Part shown: piece after piece, positions 1-6,758 of the stretch
Layout: every line of letters begins with the position of its first letter
Position numbering within the stretch: position 1 is the first letter of the stretch
NCBI GenBank assembly: GCA_016763955.1
Contig: JAESSU010000096.1
Coordinates: 1 to 11,289 of the forward strand
DNA length: 11,289 bases
From: Phycisphaeraceae bacterium
GTDB taxonomy: Bacteria; Planctomycetota; Phycisphaerae; Phycisphaerales; Phycisphaeraceae
Reading direction: 5' to 3'
The notes under the pieces: model-generated
Seen by the model: the letters and a program-made list of their open reading frames with translations, nothing else
Told to the model about the DNA's origin: nothing
The model's database searches: none
Translations under genes and position numbers: made by a program

Positions 1-2
1 AG

Positions 3-1508
3 GCGAAGATTAAAAAAGCATCGCTTGAAGCCCAGGCTCATGGACAAGACCTGTTTCAGGTCGCTTCCCCGTACCACGTCGTCAAAGGTAAGGCCGTTAT
101 TCGTTGTTCTAATCAGGATGATATCGATCGACTTTTTGAGACATTTAAAATTTCATTAGATATGGGTAATCGCGGGATTGTGCTGGCGTTTGATGATCCG
201 GCTCGAAGAGCAAAACTTCCCAAAGAAGATGCCGAAATATTTAATAATGATAAACGGGTAGCACAGGCATATCTGGTGGCTCAAATCGCACACCGATTGA
301 GTCGTGATTATCCCGCAGCGACGCTCATCGTGACGCCTGAGAATTATCAGCATGCTAGTGATGTGTATCAATATTTCGACAAAGCGGGTGTCCCCAAGGA
401 TGTGGTGATTTTCTGGACAGGTTATGACACAGTCACCCTTAAGTATGAATCTAAAAATGTCTCGCGTTTTTCGGATCAGATGCAGGGGAGGCGCTTTGCA
501 ATCTTTGATAACACGCCATTACAAATGCATGGTATGTATCGGGGGGTTACCTTTGGTGAACTTTATGCAGCAGATTACGACGGCATAAGTGATCATGCCT
601 GGGGCATTAGGGCTATGTGTGGTATTAATTCTTCTCGTCCTAAATACCCGTACTCTAAGTTACATACTTTACTCGGACTAAGCATCGCAGAATACCAGTG
701 GAACCCGGCGACCTACAACGCAAAGTTAGCTCGTCAACGAGCCATTGCATTTCTAGCTGGCAATGATGCAGTGGGGCCGATGTTACAACTTATTGAAACA
801 TACAATTTGCTTTTACGTCGTTACCCGATAGAAAAATTGCCAACGGATTTGTCACCTGATCAAATCAGCCGCTATGCCCATACAGATGAGGAATATCAGC
901 GTGTTCAAGGCCGATTGAAAAAGGCCCAACAAGCTGTTAAACAGTTCGTTGCTGTGAGTACCAATGAATCGTTAAATCGCGACCTTGCCGACTGTGTTAA
1001 TCGTGCTGAACGTATGATGGTGTACCTACATGAACATAACACGCCTCCGCCTGCTTTTGATCCTATTAAGACCATTGATTTTGACCTGATGACACAGATT
1101 AAAGGTGGTGTAGGTTATAAAATATATGACTGGCAATGCTCCCCTCGTCTGGCAACTTGGATCTATGGGACGCTAACACCCAATCATACTTTAGCCATCA
1201 ATTTCATTTTGAATAAAACACCAGACGCCGCGGCTCAATTAATTTTTGAAGGCCAAAACGACAGCAAGTCTCGGCCTGTTGTGACACGCATTCGTGTGAA
1301 TGACAAGGTGGTACTTCAAAAATCGAATCCATTTCAAAATCAGGGATGGTCAACCCTGACACTTGATTTGCCTCGCGGACAATTGCGCAAAGGGCTCAAT
1401 GTCATTGTGATTGAAAATCTTACGGACTCCGCTGGGCTTGCGAGTCAATGGGTCATGATCTCAGACGCAAAAATCGTATTTACGCAAGCAAAAGAAACAA
1501 CGCGATAA
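3..1508 (+). CDS. GH84-family glycosidase-like protein (beta-N-acetylglucosaminidase/O-GlcNAcase family), 5' end outside the window
   Basis: The reading frame is open from the window edge (first whole codon at 3) to TAA at 1506-1508, so the gene starts upstream. The ATG at 162 lies inside the catalytic domain and is not the true start. Seen: VLAFDD at 180-197, matching the adjacent catalytic Asp pair of GH84; FWTGYD at 411-428, matching the family WTG motif; FDNTP at 504-518, in place of WDNYP; then IAEYQWNP in the helical part that follows the barrel. The last 150 residues or so (from about 1060) look like a beta-sandwich, possibly carbohydrate-binding. GH84 enzymes remove beta-linked GlcNAc by substrate-assisted catalysis. 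Oddities: the WDNYPVND motif is altered, with Phe for Trp and no Asp at the usual sugar-binding position, so specificity may differ. It converges on the minus-strand gene ending at 1591. Any signal peptide would lie outside the window. Confidence 0.8.
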   Translation, partial: AKIKKASLEAQAHGQDLFQVASPYHVVKGKAVIRCSNQDDIDRLFETFKISLDMGNRGIVLAFDDPARRAKLPKEDAEIFNNDKRVAQAYLVAQIAHRLSRDYPAATLIVTPENYQHASDVYQYFDKAGVPKDVVIFWTGYDTVTLKYESKNVSRFSDQMQGRRFAIFDNTPLQMHGMYRGVTFGELYAADYDGISDHAWGIRAMCGINSSRPKYPYSKLHTLLGLSIAEYQWNPATYNAKLARQRAIAFLAGNDAVGPMLQLIETYNLLLRRYPIEKLPTDLSPDQISRYAHTDEEYQRVQGRLKKAQQAVKQFVAVSTNESLNRDLADCVNRAERMMVYLHEHNTPPPAFDPIKTIDFDLMTQIKGGVGYKIYDWQCSPRLATWIYGTLTPNHTLAINFILNKTPDAAAQLIFEGQNDSKSRPVVTRIRVNDKVVLQKSNPFQNQGWSTLTLDLPRGQLRKGLNVIVIENLTDSAGLASQWVMISDAKIVFTQAKETTR

Positions 1509-1518
1509 GGGGCGGCCC

Positions 1519-1550
1519 TTAGATTATTTCAAGTATATGAAATAATCTAA
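1519..1550. terminator. Perfect 12-bp inverted repeat between convergent genes
   Basis: The arms TTAGATTATTTC (1519-1530) and GAAATAATCTAA (1539-1550) are perfectly complementary around an 8-base loop. It sits 11 bases after the GH84 stop and 41 bases before the stop of the convergent gene. That position suggests a bidirectional transcription end or a 3' protective stem-loop. The stem is AT-rich and neither side has a clear T-run, so it is not a textbook intrinsic terminator. Confidence 0.5.
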
Positions 1551-1590
1551 AATTTGCGAAGTGATTATTGTATTTAACCGGAGCCATTTT

Positions 1591-3486
1591 TTATTTAATG
1601 GCGATGGGAAGGTCGATTTCATACCGATAAGAACTTAGGTCATATCCAAATCGGACGGGGCAATATTCGCTCATATTTGCACGCATTAAAATGACAGGGT
1701 TAAGTGTTTTTCGACTTTCAAATAGCAGCCAGTTTGAATAGCGAATCATTGGGTCTGCTTCTGGATGTTTCGCTTCAATAAGAGACAGTTTATTACGTTT
1801 AAGACAATATGTATCAGCATCAATTTCACCAATATGTAGGGTGTTCCTAGGATCACAACCTGCAACGGGCTCATCGCTGATATTCATCATGCAATAGACT
1901 TGCCCATTTTTGGACGAGCGAAATAAGCTTTGGAAACTCCGAGGTGAATAGACGTATTTCCCATCGTCATAAGTCAATGGCTGCGGGTACGACCATGTTT
2001 TGCCAGCATCTTTTGAAACGGAATAAAGTTTGACAGAGGGGACGCCATCTCTGTGCTGCGAAGCAAGGACCCCGCCCGCTCGAAGGAGCATCATGAGATT
2101 GCCATTGGGAAATCTTGCGATACAAGGCTCTGCAAGACCGCCATCGCTTTCCTCAGGTTTTACTTTAATACTTGAGAGTGATTCCCATATTATATTGGAT
2201 ATTTTTTGATCCCAAGTGCCTTTTAGAACTTTAATGCTCATATTTAAGTGGCCGTTGTGATAGCCACATTCACCGCATGGAAGTAAAAAAGTTCCATCTG
2301 ACATTTTTTCGATTTTAAAGGGCACAAGGTTCGTCCCAATTTTTTGCCAGGGCGACCAACCATTGTCATTGTCACGGGATATTCGGCAGCAGGCTTCTAT
2401 TTTCCCATCATTGCATATTCCGGCTCCAGAAGCGGGCACTGCGCCTTCTAAAAAAGCCATCTTAGTATTGATCAGTAGGCCTGCCTCTGTGTCTAGAAAA
2501 GTATCATTGATTGCATTGTCTAAAGCAGGTCTATTTTCAGAGATTCGCTTCCATGTTAATGCGTGATCATCGCTTTGTACGTCATAAACATAGCATTGGG
2601 AATTAGGTGATGTTTCATCATAAACGGTAGCAAAAAGTCGATCGTCATTTTTAGAAAGGTAGGAAACTTCGCCAGTGAAAAGTCGACATTGTCTATTAGT
2701 GGTTCCGGTCACATTAAATGTTTTGGTAACGACCATGCCTGTTGCTTCATTTTTTCGCACAGTCTCATAGCGACCATAACAAAAGGGACCTGGCTCAGCT
2801 GCATGTTCCACACAGATGTTTTTAACATCCATGATCACCTTCCCTTTGAAATTAGGTCTGAAGCAACGCTTACGCATTGTCAATTCAAAAAAATGTTTTT
2901 CCAGCGGCTCATCTTTTTTAAATGCTGCAATAAGATACTTGCCATCTGCACTGACCCTCCATGAGCCTGGATGCAATTGATCCATTGACTGGACTTGTGT
3001 CATTGCATGGCCGTCGCAAAACAACTGCCCTAGGGTTCTAGGTAATCTGGCGTGCTCCTCACATGGCCGAACGATGCGGTGCGTATCAATCGCGTCATTT
3101 ATTTGATAAGGGTTGTAATGATTTTTCTCAAACAATTCCAAAGGCAATAATGCTTTATAAATACCATTACCTTGCGGCGTCCATTGTGCTTTAAATAAGT
3201 CTGAGCCTTTGATCCAAACTTCATCATTTTCAAATGCGATAAATGTTGGACGCCATTCGGGGGTATACATATGCGCACTGACTTGAATGGGTATCTCTTC
3301 ACGATAAACTCCCCGGCTGATAACGACCTCGTCATAGCGCCCCATCACACTGGCTGCTGCTGTGATTGTTTTATACGGCTGATCTTTACAGCCGGAGTTT
3401 AAATCTGAAGCATGGGGGTGATTTTGTGAAACAAAGATCTGTTTACCTAGGGTTGAAAATGTATTGGGAATAAATTTTTTCATCAT
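1591..3486 (-). CDS. Beta-helix N-cap fused to a BNR/sialidase-fold domain
   Basis: 631 residues. Residues 17-62 (IFVSQ, then YKTITAAASV, DEVVISRGVYRE) have the form of the first turn of a right-handed parallel beta-helix carbohydrate-active protein. Residues 90-230 (WIKGSD, FCDGHAM, HPGSWRV, ELTMRKRCF, VKNICVEHAA) continue the non-helical lead-in common in such proteins. The repeated helix coils do not follow. From about residue 255 a sialidase-superfamily beta-propeller begins, with a canonical Asp box SKDAGKTW (491-498), degenerate ones near 304-312 and 369-377, and a conserved-looking GGLAEP...LLR segment (449-469). I see no RIP motif of true GH33 sialidases, so neuraminidase activity is not supported. 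No signal peptide or membrane segment is visible. The start is ATG ATG at 3486, with only a weak AAGAG upstream. It is the last gene of the minus-strand run and probably has its own promoter. Confidence 0.72.
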   Translation of the reverse strand: MMKKFIPNTFSTLGKQIFVSQNHPHASDLNSGCKDQPYKTITAAASVMGRYDEVVISRGVYREEIPIQVSAHMYTPEWRPTFIAFENDEVWIKGSDLFKAQWTPQGNGIYKALLPLELFEKNHYNPYQINDAIDTHRIVRPCEEHARLPRTLGQLFCDGHAMTQVQSMDQLHPGSWRVSADGKYLIAAFKKDEPLEKHFFELTMRKRCFRPNFKGKVIMDVKNICVEHAAEPGPFCYGRYETVRKNEATGMVVTKTFNVTGTTNRQCRLFTGEVSYLSKNDDRLFATVYDETSPNSQCYVYDVQSDDHALTWKRISENRPALDNAINDTFLDTEAGLLINTKMAFLEGAVPASGAGICNDGKIEACCRISRDNDNGWSPWQKIGTNLVPFKIEKMSDGTFLLPCGECGYHNGHLNMSIKVLKGTWDQKISNIIWESLSSIKVKPEESDGGLAEPCIARFPNGNLMMLLRAGGVLASQHRDGVPSVKLYSVSKDAGKTWSYPQPLTYDDGKYVYSPRSFQSLFRSSKNGQVYCMMNISDEPVAGCDPRNTLHIGEIDADTYCLKRNKLSLIEAKHPEADPMIRYSNWLLFESRKTLNPVILMRANMSEYCPVRFGYDLSSYRYEIDLPIAIK

Positions 3487-3558
3487 GTGACTAGGCTCTT
3501 ACTCATTAATATTTTTAGATGAGGGTGTTGATTGCACTGTTGATCGTTTGGCATTAAG

Positions 3559-3587
3559 AATATATTGTTTTGTGTATGACCTTTGAA
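3559..3587 (-). promoter_or_regulatory. Candidate sigma-70-type promoter for the BNR-fold gene
   Basis: On the minus strand, TTCAAA (3582-3587) and TATATT (3559-3564) are spaced by 17 bases, 4/6 and 5/6 matches to the housekeeping consensus. This would put transcription start near 3552, leaving a leader of about 65 bases before the ATG. A TTTGAA/TTCAAA inverted pair (3582-3587 and 3602-3607) overlaps the -35 element and could be a regulator site. Prediction by eye only. Confidence 0.35.
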
Positions 3588-3640
3588 TGGATGGCTAATT
3601 TTTCAAACGAACCCGTGGGCCTTATTTTTTAATACAACGC

Positions 3641-4312
3641 TTATGCTTTTGCCAGCTCATTTGATTTGGAGGGTGTAAACAAATGTTTTACCAATACATC
3701 GATCGCCTGATCTAGTTTTTGGTCTTCGAGCAATTGGCAGATTTCGAGATGTTCTTGGAGTATTATCTGCCTCATGCGTTGTGTCCCAGTGGTTTGTGTA
3801 TGAGTCATGAGAGAAATAAACAAAGGTGCTTGGCGATACATTTGAAGCAGACGACGATTGCCTACCAGTTCAACAAGGGCTTCATGAAATCGCCAATCTG
3901 ATTCGTAAAATCCCAACTCAAAGCCACGATCAGAGGTCTGCTGCATCACATTAATTGCCTGGTGCATTTTATCAAAGCCTGTTAACTCAAGACCGTTAAG
4001 ATTTGCGAGATTCAAGGCACCCACTTCGATTGCCATCCGCATTTCCTGAATTTCAACGATGTCGGATTTTTCAAAAACTGGGACAAAGACGCCTCCCAAT
4101 TCGCCCCGACGTAGCAAGCCTTCATGAACCAGAAGTGCGACCGCCTCTCGAAAAGCGTTGCGGTGTACTTTAAGTTTTTTAGACCATTGTAAAACTTTAA
4201 GTCTTGTTCCAGGAGTGATTTGTCCGTGTATTAACTGGCTTCTGAGATTCTGATAGCAAGACTCATTCTGTGGTTGTCGGGTGTTATTGGGTTGTTCTAG
4301 GGTTTTTTTCAC
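3641..4312 (-). CDS. GntR-family transcriptional regulator, FadR/FCD subfamily
   Basis: 223 residues, the usual size for this family. Residues about 18-80 form the winged helix-turn-helix (SKKLKVHRNAFREAVALL, then LLRRGELGGVFV as the wing). Residues about 88-212 form the all-helical FCD ligand domain, with RMAIEVGAL, the FHEALVELVGN motif and EHLEICQLLE. The expected metal ligands are present as D139, H143, H188 and H210, so it should bind a metal and a carboxylate or sugar-acid effector. The start is GTG at 4310-4312: the frame is closed by TAA at 4325-4327 and no ATG occurs before residue 91. No Shine-Dalgarno site precedes the GTG, which fits a leaderless message. Given its neighbours it probably controls this sugar cluster; the effector is unknown. 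Confidence 0.9.
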   Translation of the reverse strand: MKKTLEQPNNTRQPQNESCYQNLRSQLIHGQITPGTRLKVLQWSKKLKVHRNAFREAVALLVHEGLLRRGELGGVFVPVFEKSDIVEIQEMRMAIEVGALNLANLNGLELTGFDKMHQAINVMQQTSDRGFELGFYESDWRFHEALVELVGNRRLLQMYRQAPLFISLMTHTQTTGTQRMRQIILQEHLEICQLLEDQKLDQAIDVLVKHLFTPSKSNELAKA

Positions 4313-4318
4313 GACATT

Positions 4319-4346
4319 ATTGTATTAAATGTAACATCAAAGTCAA
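4319..4346 (-). promoter_or_regulatory. Promoter of the GntR gene, predicting a leaderless mRNA
   Basis: On the minus strand, TTGACT (4341-4346), a 16-base spacer and TACAAT (4319-4324) each match the sigma-70 consensus at 5/6. Only six bases (4313-4318) separate the -10 element from the GTG start, so transcription should begin at or beside the start codon. The odd palindrome ATGTTACAT (4329-4337) lies in the spacer and could be an autoregulatory site. Confidence 0.55.
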
Positions 4347-4479
4347 TGTTTTTTGACGACAAAAACTAATTCTTTTGGTGCGCGATTTTATTGCGTGGCT
4401 TTTGAGATGAGTTTTGGATGTAACAATAGCGTTGGATTTTATGGCAATCATTCGACCATCAGAGACGTGCGTATGATCA

Positions 4480-4513
4480 GCTAAAGCCTCTGGATTGTTT
4501 GAATTGCTTTAGC
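4480..4513. repeat. Inverted repeat GCTAAAGC/GCTTTAGC in the cupin-GntR gap
   Basis: Perfect 8-bp arms at 4480-4487 and 4506-4513 with an 18-base loop, located 63 to 96 bases downstream of the cupin stop. It could end or stabilise the cupin transcript, but no T-run follows on the minus strand. Apart from this repeat and the GntR promoter, I see no gene or other clear element in 4347-4575. Confidence 0.25.
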
Positions 4514-4575
4514 CTAGGTGGATAAGGCCCATGATTAATATCTGAGTGTGGGCACAAATGGGATGACGCATGATT

Positions 4576-5058
4576 TTATGGGAAAACTCGTGCAAGCCAT
4601 TGCATGATGTCTGGGTCTTGAAATTGATTGTCCGTAGGATCACAGGGCATGGATAATTCTAGTAGTAACGAATTGCCGATGGCCTTAAAGGAATGGATTT
4701 GTTCGACCGGGATGGCCATGCTTGACCCGGGGTTGAGCAAAGTGGTCTTGTCGTTAAGGACAACTTCGAATTGGCCATGCAAGGGATAAAACGTTTCGTG
4801 TTTGATACGGTGGGCATGAGCGGGACATTGCTGACCATCGAAGAGAAACATGAACTTCCCGCAATACCCAGCCTGCATTTGATTGGCTAACCAATATTCA
4901 ATAATGCCTTGATTATCGAACTGGCCTAGGCCAAAATCCATGACTAGCGGTTCGGTCGTCGGGATGGCCATATCCCATTGACGCATTTGTTGTGCTAGGG
5001 CTGAAAGTACTTCGTCGCGTTTGGGATTTTGTATTTGACACTTGGTGTTTGTACTCAT
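4576..5058 (-). CDS. Cupin protein related to D-lyxose/D-mannose ketol-isomerases
   Basis: 160 residues, a single cupin domain. The string MDFGLGQFDNQG (40-51), then YCGKFMFLFDGQQCPAHAHRIKHETF (65-90), resembles the D-lyxose isomerase family, where a TDFGSGDF-like segment precedes YCEK and an HxH...E metal motif. Likely metal ligands are H81, H83, E88 and H122 in the cupin barrel. D-lyxose isomerases convert D-lyxose to D-xylulose and often D-mannose to D-fructose. It is shorter than typical members (about 180-225 residues), so it may be a divergent branch with another substrate. The start is ATG at 5056-5058, with a GAGG ribosome site (5065-5068) seven bases upstream. It follows the SDR gene after 459 bases, so it probably has its own promoter. 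The cupin fold is firm; the substrate is inference. Confidence 0.72.
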   Translation of the reverse strand: MSTNTKCQIQNPKRDEVLSALAQQMRQWDMAIPTTEPLVMDFGLGQFDNQGIIEYWLANQMQAGYCGKFMFLFDGQQCPAHAHRIKHETFYPLHGQFEVVLNDKTTLLNPGSSMAIPVEQIHSFKAIGNSLLLELSMPCDPTDNQFQDPDIMQWLARVFP

Positions 5059-5071
5059 GATGGGCCTCGTG

Positions 5072-5099
5072 TGTGATGTCGATCACAATTCCGTGATCG
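5072..5099. promoter_or_regulatory. Overlapping palindromes upstream of the cupin gene, operator candidate
   Basis: Two dyads share an arm. TGTGA-N6-TCACA (5072-5087) is a perfect match to the classic CRP/FNR-family half-site pattern. CGATCAC-N6-GTGATCG (5080-5099) is a perfect 7-bp-arm palindrome. They lie 14 to 41 bases before the cupin ATG, just downstream of a possible promoter (TTAAAA 5122-5127, 16 bases, TACAAC 5100-5105 on the minus strand). The second dyad would therefore overlap transcription start, a position typical of repressor operators. Confidence 0.5.
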
Positions 5100-5299
5100 G
5101 TTGTAAATGATTCGGTTTAGTTTTTAACTGTGCGGGTTCGTTAAATTTCATTCGGGAATTTTTAGGACAAGAAAGGCTGTTAGTAGGATATCTTAGAGCT
5201 CGCAAAGGCTAAATGTTTTTAGTTCTTTCGTCAATCTCGCCTGTAGGGATCGTAGGGAAAATGCTTCGTTGTATTAGTCCCACCCGAGCGTTAAGATGA

Positions 5300-5500
5300 G
5301 CTGAAACCCGAAAGTCTACGCAAGTTGAAACAGGCAGAAACAAAGTTGCGGATTTCTATGGCGTTGACATGGAGCTGGGAAAGTACAGGCCATACTGGGA
5401 CGGGTGCTTCCTGACGCAAACCAGTAGCAAAATGGTGCTACAGCGGCAGTGGATTGATAAAACGTGTGAGTGGGATTTTTTTCAAGGCTTCATTAGTTGA
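5300..5500 (+). other. Orphan 66-codon open stretch, possible gene remnant; rest of the 5100-5517 gap has no recognisable gene
   Basis: The + frame 5300-5497 is open between TGA (5297-5299) and TGA (5498-5500). It reads like real protein (KVADFYGVDMELGKYRPYW, then WIDKTCEWDFFQGF) with a single internal ATG at 5369. There is no ribosome site and no start near its beginning. A second + frame is also open for about 40 codons (DELKPESLRKLKQAE). I do not recognise a family. It could be debris of a lost gene or chance. In 5100-5300 I see only a weak AT-rich hairpin (5204-5228). Confidence 0.22.
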
Positions 5501-5517
5501 ATGCCGTGTTCGAATCT

Positions 5518-6288
5518 TTACCGTCGGTATCCCAACGCGGCTCCGCCATCGGGGCAGATGACTTGGCCGGTCATAAACGCTGCTTCACTCGAAGCAAGAA
5601 ACGCACAGACTTCACCTATTTCTTGGGTATTGGCCATGCGACCTATTGGATGCCAACTATCAACCATCTGTAACGCAGCCTCTGGGTCGTATTGCGTGTC
5701 AGCCCATTCTTGCATCAAAGGTGTCATCACACCTGCGGGACAAACCGCATTAACACGAACACCTTGCGGGGCTAAATCCAACGCCAGTGCTTTGGTTAAT
5801 CCGACTTGTCCTGATTTACTTGAGACATAGCTAACAGCTTGTTCTTGGCCGATGAGTCCGACCTCGCTGGACATGTTGATTATGCTACCTTGGGTTTTAA
5901 GCAGGTGAGGTAAGGCAAACTTACAGCCCATGAACGTACTAGTCAGATTCAAGTTAATCAGCATTTGGAAATCTTCGACACTGATCTGATCGATTGTCAT
6001 TGCTGGTGGATGCCAACCTGCGTTGTTGATGATGCAGTCGAGCTGGCCGAATGTGTCTATGGTCTGCTCGACTAACGCAATCATTTGCGATTCAATTGTC
6101 ACATCACAGGCGATAAAACGGGCTGTCGCGCCGGTGCGTATGAGTTCTTCTTGCACTTGTTTGCCTGCTTGGTGATCGTGTGATGCGACCACTACGGTGG
6201 AGCCATGCTTTGCGAAAATTTGAGCGCATCCTAGCCCGATCCCTCTAGTTCCGCCGGTGATGATGGCAACTTTGTTTTGAAGTTTCAT
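5518..6288 (-). CDS. Short-chain dehydrogenase/reductase (classical SDR)
   Basis: 256 residues, standard length. Rossmann motif TGGTRGIG (11-18), CDV (61-63) contacting the adenine ring, NNAG (88-91), and the catalytic set N114, S141, Y154, K158 (S-x12-YVSSK). PAG at 185-187 and the C-terminal MTGQVICPDGG are typical of the 3-oxoacyl-ACP reductase/glucose 1-dehydrogenase group. The enzyme should oxidise or reduce a hydroxyl/keto group with NAD(P); the acidic or basic residue after beta-2 that would settle NAD versus NADP is unclear (ASHDHQ). In this sugar cluster an aldose dehydrogenase or sugar-acid oxidoreductase (for example acting on L-rhamnose or L-fucose) is plausible but unproven. The start is ATG at 6286-6288, with no evident Shine-Dalgarno. 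An IS3 remnant ends 13 bases upstream, so its original leader may have been replaced. Confidence 0.92.
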   Translation of the reverse strand: MKLQNKVAIITGGTRGIGLGCAQIFAKHGSTVVVASHDHQAGKQVQEELIRTGATARFIACDVTIESQMIALVEQTIDTFGQLDCIINNAGWHPPAMTIDQISVEDFQMLINLNLTSTFMGCKFALPHLLKTQGSIINMSSEVGLIGQEQAVSYVSSKSGQVGLTKALALDLAPQGVRVNAVCPAGVMTPLMQEWADTQYDPEAALQMVDSWHPIGRMANTQEIGEVCAFLASSEAAFMTGQVICPDGGAALGYRR

Positions 6289-6301
6289 AAGCCATTTGTG
6301 A

Positions 6302-6391
6302 TGACGCGGATTCGCTGGGGGCTAGATTGCCCAACACGCTATGGGGACGATGCTCATTATAGTCAATTCGCCAAGCGGCGAGCTTCTGCCG
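6302..6391 (-). pseudogene. IS3-family transposase (OrfB/integrase core) C-terminal remnant
   Basis: Thirty minus-strand codons from 6391 to 6302 read RQKLAAWRIDYNEHRPHSVL followed by GNLAPSESAS. This is the highly characteristic end of the rve/integrase core in IS3-family OrfB transposases (usual form: EARQKLEAWRxDYNExRPHSALGNxTPxEFA). Homology appears to stop upstream of the first Arg, since the preceding bases no longer encode the usual Glu-Ala, and no other transposase part, terminal repeat or target duplication is visible nearby. It fills most of the 128-base gap between the GH78 C-terminal piece (stop at 6417) and the SDR start. It is a dead scrap left by an old insertion and deletion. 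Confidence 0.8.
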
Positions 6392-6416
6392 GATGTTTAC
6401 TACGGATTATAAACTT

Positions 6417-6758
6417 TCAGGAATTCGGAATCTTAATTTCAGAATGCTCTTGAGCTTCCCATATGAAACGGCCGACGATGACACCGTTGGGCATGGTGTG
6501 GGTGTTTTCTGAATGTACCGTTTTGCCGTTGATTTCTATGGTTCGAGCATCCGGTGAGAAAGCAGCGTCAAGAATGACCTTACGGGAACTGGGCAAATTG
6601 AGTTGTAAAAGCCAGTCGTTTTCGTGCTTTTCTAATTTGAGTGTGTAGTCTCCGTCAGGTCCGGGCAATGTGCCAGTCAAAGCGGTAAGCGGCCCTACCT
6701 GGGGCATAATATGTACAATCTTAAAACCTGGCTCAGCGGGTAGAATACCACATAAACC
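6417..6758 (-). pseudogene. C-terminal domain of the GH78 enzyme, cut off by an in-frame TAG
   Basis: Directly after the TAG at 6759-6761 the same frame continues GLCGILPAEPGFKIVHIMPQ and on for 113 codons to TGA at 6417-6419. GI-P-EPGF followed by a P-x-V/L segment is the standard link from the GH78 catalytic barrel to its C-terminal beta-sandwich, so this is the rest of the upstream enzyme and not a separate gene. The ATG at 6705-6707 gives an apparent 96-residue protein (MPQVGPLTALTG...), but it lacks a ribosome site and starts in the middle of the domain. With the TAG counted as one residue, the enzyme would be 865 residues, a normal GH78 length. Confidence 0.85.

Noticed and set aside
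156..371. Minus-strand 71-codon frame at the left edge
   Set aside because: It overlaps the conserved GH84 catalytic core, has low-complexity aliphatic content and no ribosome site; it is a shadow of the + strand gene.
1583..1602. GCCATT/AATGGC hairpin overlapping the stop of the BNR-fold gene
   Set aside because: Only a 6-bp stem with an AT loop, overlapping coding sequence and lacking a T-run; chance is likely.
1591..3486. Naming the 631-residue protein a GH33 exo-sialidase
   Set aside because: One good Asp box is present, but the RIP arginine motif and the arginine triad cannot be recognised; only the fold is supported.
5204..5228. Possible terminator hairpin downstream of SDR (AAAG-CTAAA/TTTAG-CTTT)
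   Set aside because: The stem is short with internal mismatches, it lies about 290 bases past the SDR stop, and no T-run follows on the minus strand.
5369..5500. SSKMVLQRQ as a sialate O-acetylesterase MVLQR motif
   Set aside because: A five-residue match without the surrounding family pattern is not enough to assign a function.
6417..6707. Independent 96-residue gene starting at the ATG at 6705-6707
   Set aside because: The ATG lies within a continuous GH78 C-terminal domain that begins right after the TAG; there is no ribosome site and the domain would be cut in the middle.
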